Origin: Sipunculus nudus
Taxonomy: Eukaryota; Annelida; Sipuncula; Golfingiida; Sipunculidae
NCBI GenBank assembly: GCA_026874595.1
Contig: CM049321.1
Span: forward strand, 12,906,479 to 12,970,478
Direction: 5' to 3'
DNA length: 64,000 bases
Program-made: the position numbers and the translations under genes
Notes under the pieces: model-generated
Seen by the model: the letters and a program-made list of their open reading frames with translations, nothing else
What the model was told of the DNA's origin: nothing
Databases searched by the model: none
Shown here: piece after piece, positions 61,998-64,000 of the stretch
How the letters are laid out: each line of letters begins with the position of its first letter
Position numbering within the stretch: position 1 is the first letter of the stretch

Positions 61998-63437
61998 TTA
62001 GCTCAGCTGAAAGAATGTCAATTGAGGTATAGGTATGGCGCTTTGTCCCTCGTCCGTCTGGCCGTCTCTTAGCAGGGCACAAATCATAACCACTGGACCT
62101 AGAAACTTCTAAGTGTACATCCAAAGAGGTCAATAAAAAATCCCTGGAAACCTGAAATCAGGTCAGTGTGACTTATATCTACCGAGCTACATCAGTATAA
62201 CGGGCCTGTAGGTACCTCCAAGAATAATTAGAAATTTGATAGAAAACCTCCAGTATCTTGCTAATTAATGCATGGATTTCCATGAATCTTGCCATTAATA
62301 TTGATCATGACTATAGTATCATCAGTTCCTGAAAACTTGTGGCACCACCTATATATTTTAAAAAATTTACAATGAAAATTTTTATGTTAAATCTCCGACA
62401 GCAATTATGTTAGGTTCTCAGCTATGGTTTCATCCAGTGTTCTGAAACCATGCAAGTGTGTTTATCAATTATGATTTGTCTCTTCAGTTCCTGAAATCTA
62501 GTGGCGCCACCTGTTTTTTTTTTTTTAATTTCTTAATGGATTTTTTCCTTTATTTTGAGACTGCCAAATTATATTGATACTATCAGATTTGCCACTGTGG
62601 TTCATTTGTGTGAATCCTTCTTTTGTTAATTAGGGCCCTGCTTGAATAAGCAGATGCCCTTTATTAATCACCCTGTTTGTCTGTCTGTTCGTTATTCTGT
62701 ATGTCCATAAAATTTAAACTTTTCCTGATGATAACTCCAGTTTGGATTGACATACAGATTTCAAACTTGAATTATGTATGGCCCATTTCTTACGCAAGAA
62801 CTATATTGATTTTTGGGTCATACGGTCAAAGGTCAAGGTAACAGGACCCACATAATTTAAGGATTGTTGATGTATTTTAAGCCAAATTTTTCATACCAAA
62901 CCTTCCATCTTTCACATAAAGCTGACATGCCAAAAGGGGAAGAACTGCATTGATTTTGGGGTCGCAAGGTTAAAGGTCAAGATCACAGGACCATCTGTCC
63001 ACATAATTGTTTCCAGATGGTAACTCCAGTTTGGATTGACATTGTTTTCAAACATGAGTTATATGTGACTTACCAATAATGTAAGAACCCTTTTGATTAT
63101 GGGTAATGAGTTCAGAGGTTAAGGGTCACAGGACCCACTTCTTTGAAAAGATTGTGGATGCGTTTTAAGCCAAACTTTTCATCACAAACCTTCCATCTTC
63201 CACATAGCCCGCCTGCCAATAGGGGAAGGTTCCTTTTGATTTTTGGGTCATTAGGTCAAAGGTCAAGGTCACAGGGCCCATCCATTGACAAATTAATTTA
63301 TGGATAAAAACTCCAGTTTGGCTAGAAAGGTTGGCTTCAAACTGATCACAGGACCCATATTTTGAAGAAAAAAAACTCATAAATCTATTGATCGTTATAG
63401 ACAAATTCAGCTGAGTGTCAAGACCATGGGTCCCATG
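61998..63437 (-). mobile_element. Inverted R2/R4-group element (~1.44 kb)
   Basis: It opens TTTAGCTCAGCTGAAAG with GTCCGTCTGGCCGTC and AGCAGGGCACAAATCATAAC, the inverse of the R2 right end. It closes ATTCAGCTGAGTGTC...CCATGGGTCCCATGGGT, the inverse of the R2/R3 left end. 62730-63340 contains ~142-bp units with AAAGGTCAAGGTCACAGG. It abuts the duplicated segment at 63438. Confidence 0.65.
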
Positions 63438-64000
63438 GGTTCTAAACAAGAGCCCCTTTATATAACTTTACACCCCAAACCGGGAATCTTCCACTTCTCG
63501 AACAGTCTATATGTTCTTGCCCAATCACAGTAAACACGCGCTTCAGAAATTCTCTAGAAAGACATCGCCGTGTATCTCCACACACCAGGCTCATCACGTG
63601 ACCCACGTCCAGGCGTGAAAACCCAAGGCTCACATGACGAGAGTTCAACCAGTACGGATTAAACTACACGAGTTACGCCCGTGTCACACAATAATAGGAG
63701 CACCTATAACACAATGAACTAGAGATTATAACTTACGCACATAGGCCTACATCTTATGAAACCTTTCCTATGGTGTAATAAAAGTGACACGAATACCCCA
63801 TGCATTAGATTTTCTCTCGGGTTAAGGGTTACACGACTTATTGTGACCCAAGAATCTGTCCATATTTACCATGCATATAATAGGCCTATAGGCCTGTTAG
63901 GCCTGCCTCCAACTCCCTGAAATAATTCCTTTCCTGAGCTATTCTGTATGGTGATTGATAGCAGTCGCCACAGCTACTCGTTCAGAATAATTACGGCCAA
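63438..64000. repeat. Duplicated segment, copy 2 (runs off right edge)
   Basis: Nearly identical to 56054-56580 except for about 52 extra bases at roughly 63752-63804. The extra bases lie between two CAT triplets, consistent with a microhomology deletion in copy 1. Continues past the window. Confidence 0.7.

Overview
This is an AT-rich, intron- and transposon-dense animal nuclear sequence. It is most likely from a mollusc, and the repeat style (hairpin-ended elements with internal tandem repeats, tRNA-derived SINEs, marine-invertebrate-type MITEs) points to a bivalve. The phylum is inferred from repeat style and the protein sequence, not from a marker gene. Nothing bacterial or viral was recognised.

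Only one gene is certain: the 5' part of a mitochondrial FAD-dependent glycerol-3-phosphate dehydrogenase (GPD2 orthologue). It lies on the minus strand, and seven coding exons between 21925 and 984 join in frame with canonical GT/AG splice sites. They encode the first 325 residues: targeting region, FAD-binding motif and part of the substrate domain. The rest, including the expected C-terminal EF-hands, lies beyond the left edge. Intron 2 is about 16 kb. The first coding exon begins with a short 5'UTR behind a splice acceptor, so the promoter is further right and was not identified.

Layout: 1-983 is intron 7 with a degenerate open frame. 984-4956 holds exons 3-7. 4957-21033 is intron 2, carrying a SINE, a pogo-like MITE, an isolated exon-like block on the plus strand, one hairpin/tandem-repeat element (family R1), one 2.4-kb element (family R2), a long-inverted-repeat MITE framed by TA arrays, and an exact 201-bp duplication. 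21034-21944 holds exons 1-2. 21945-25994 has a SINE and otherwise plain sequence. 25995-50000 is a repeat jungle in which transposons sit inside transposons with readable boundaries. 50001-61997 is mostly unique-looking, with a few repeat fragments, simple repeats and a duplicated segment that recurs at the right edge (63438-64000). 61998-63437 is an inverted member of the CAGCTGAGCTAAAAA-ended families.

The most notable content is the nested stack at 37783-47150. An R3 element was split by a TIR element with a 4-bp GTAT target duplication and repeated AACGGTAAAGAC motifs. That element was entered by an R2 copy, and the R2 copy was entered by an R1 copy whose empty site is preserved twice elsewhere in the window. 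A second stack at 29141-35320 is an R1 copy split by a 2.8-kb TA-flanked TIR element, which carries CpG-rich cargo and a broken repeat-protein frame, and by an R3 copy.
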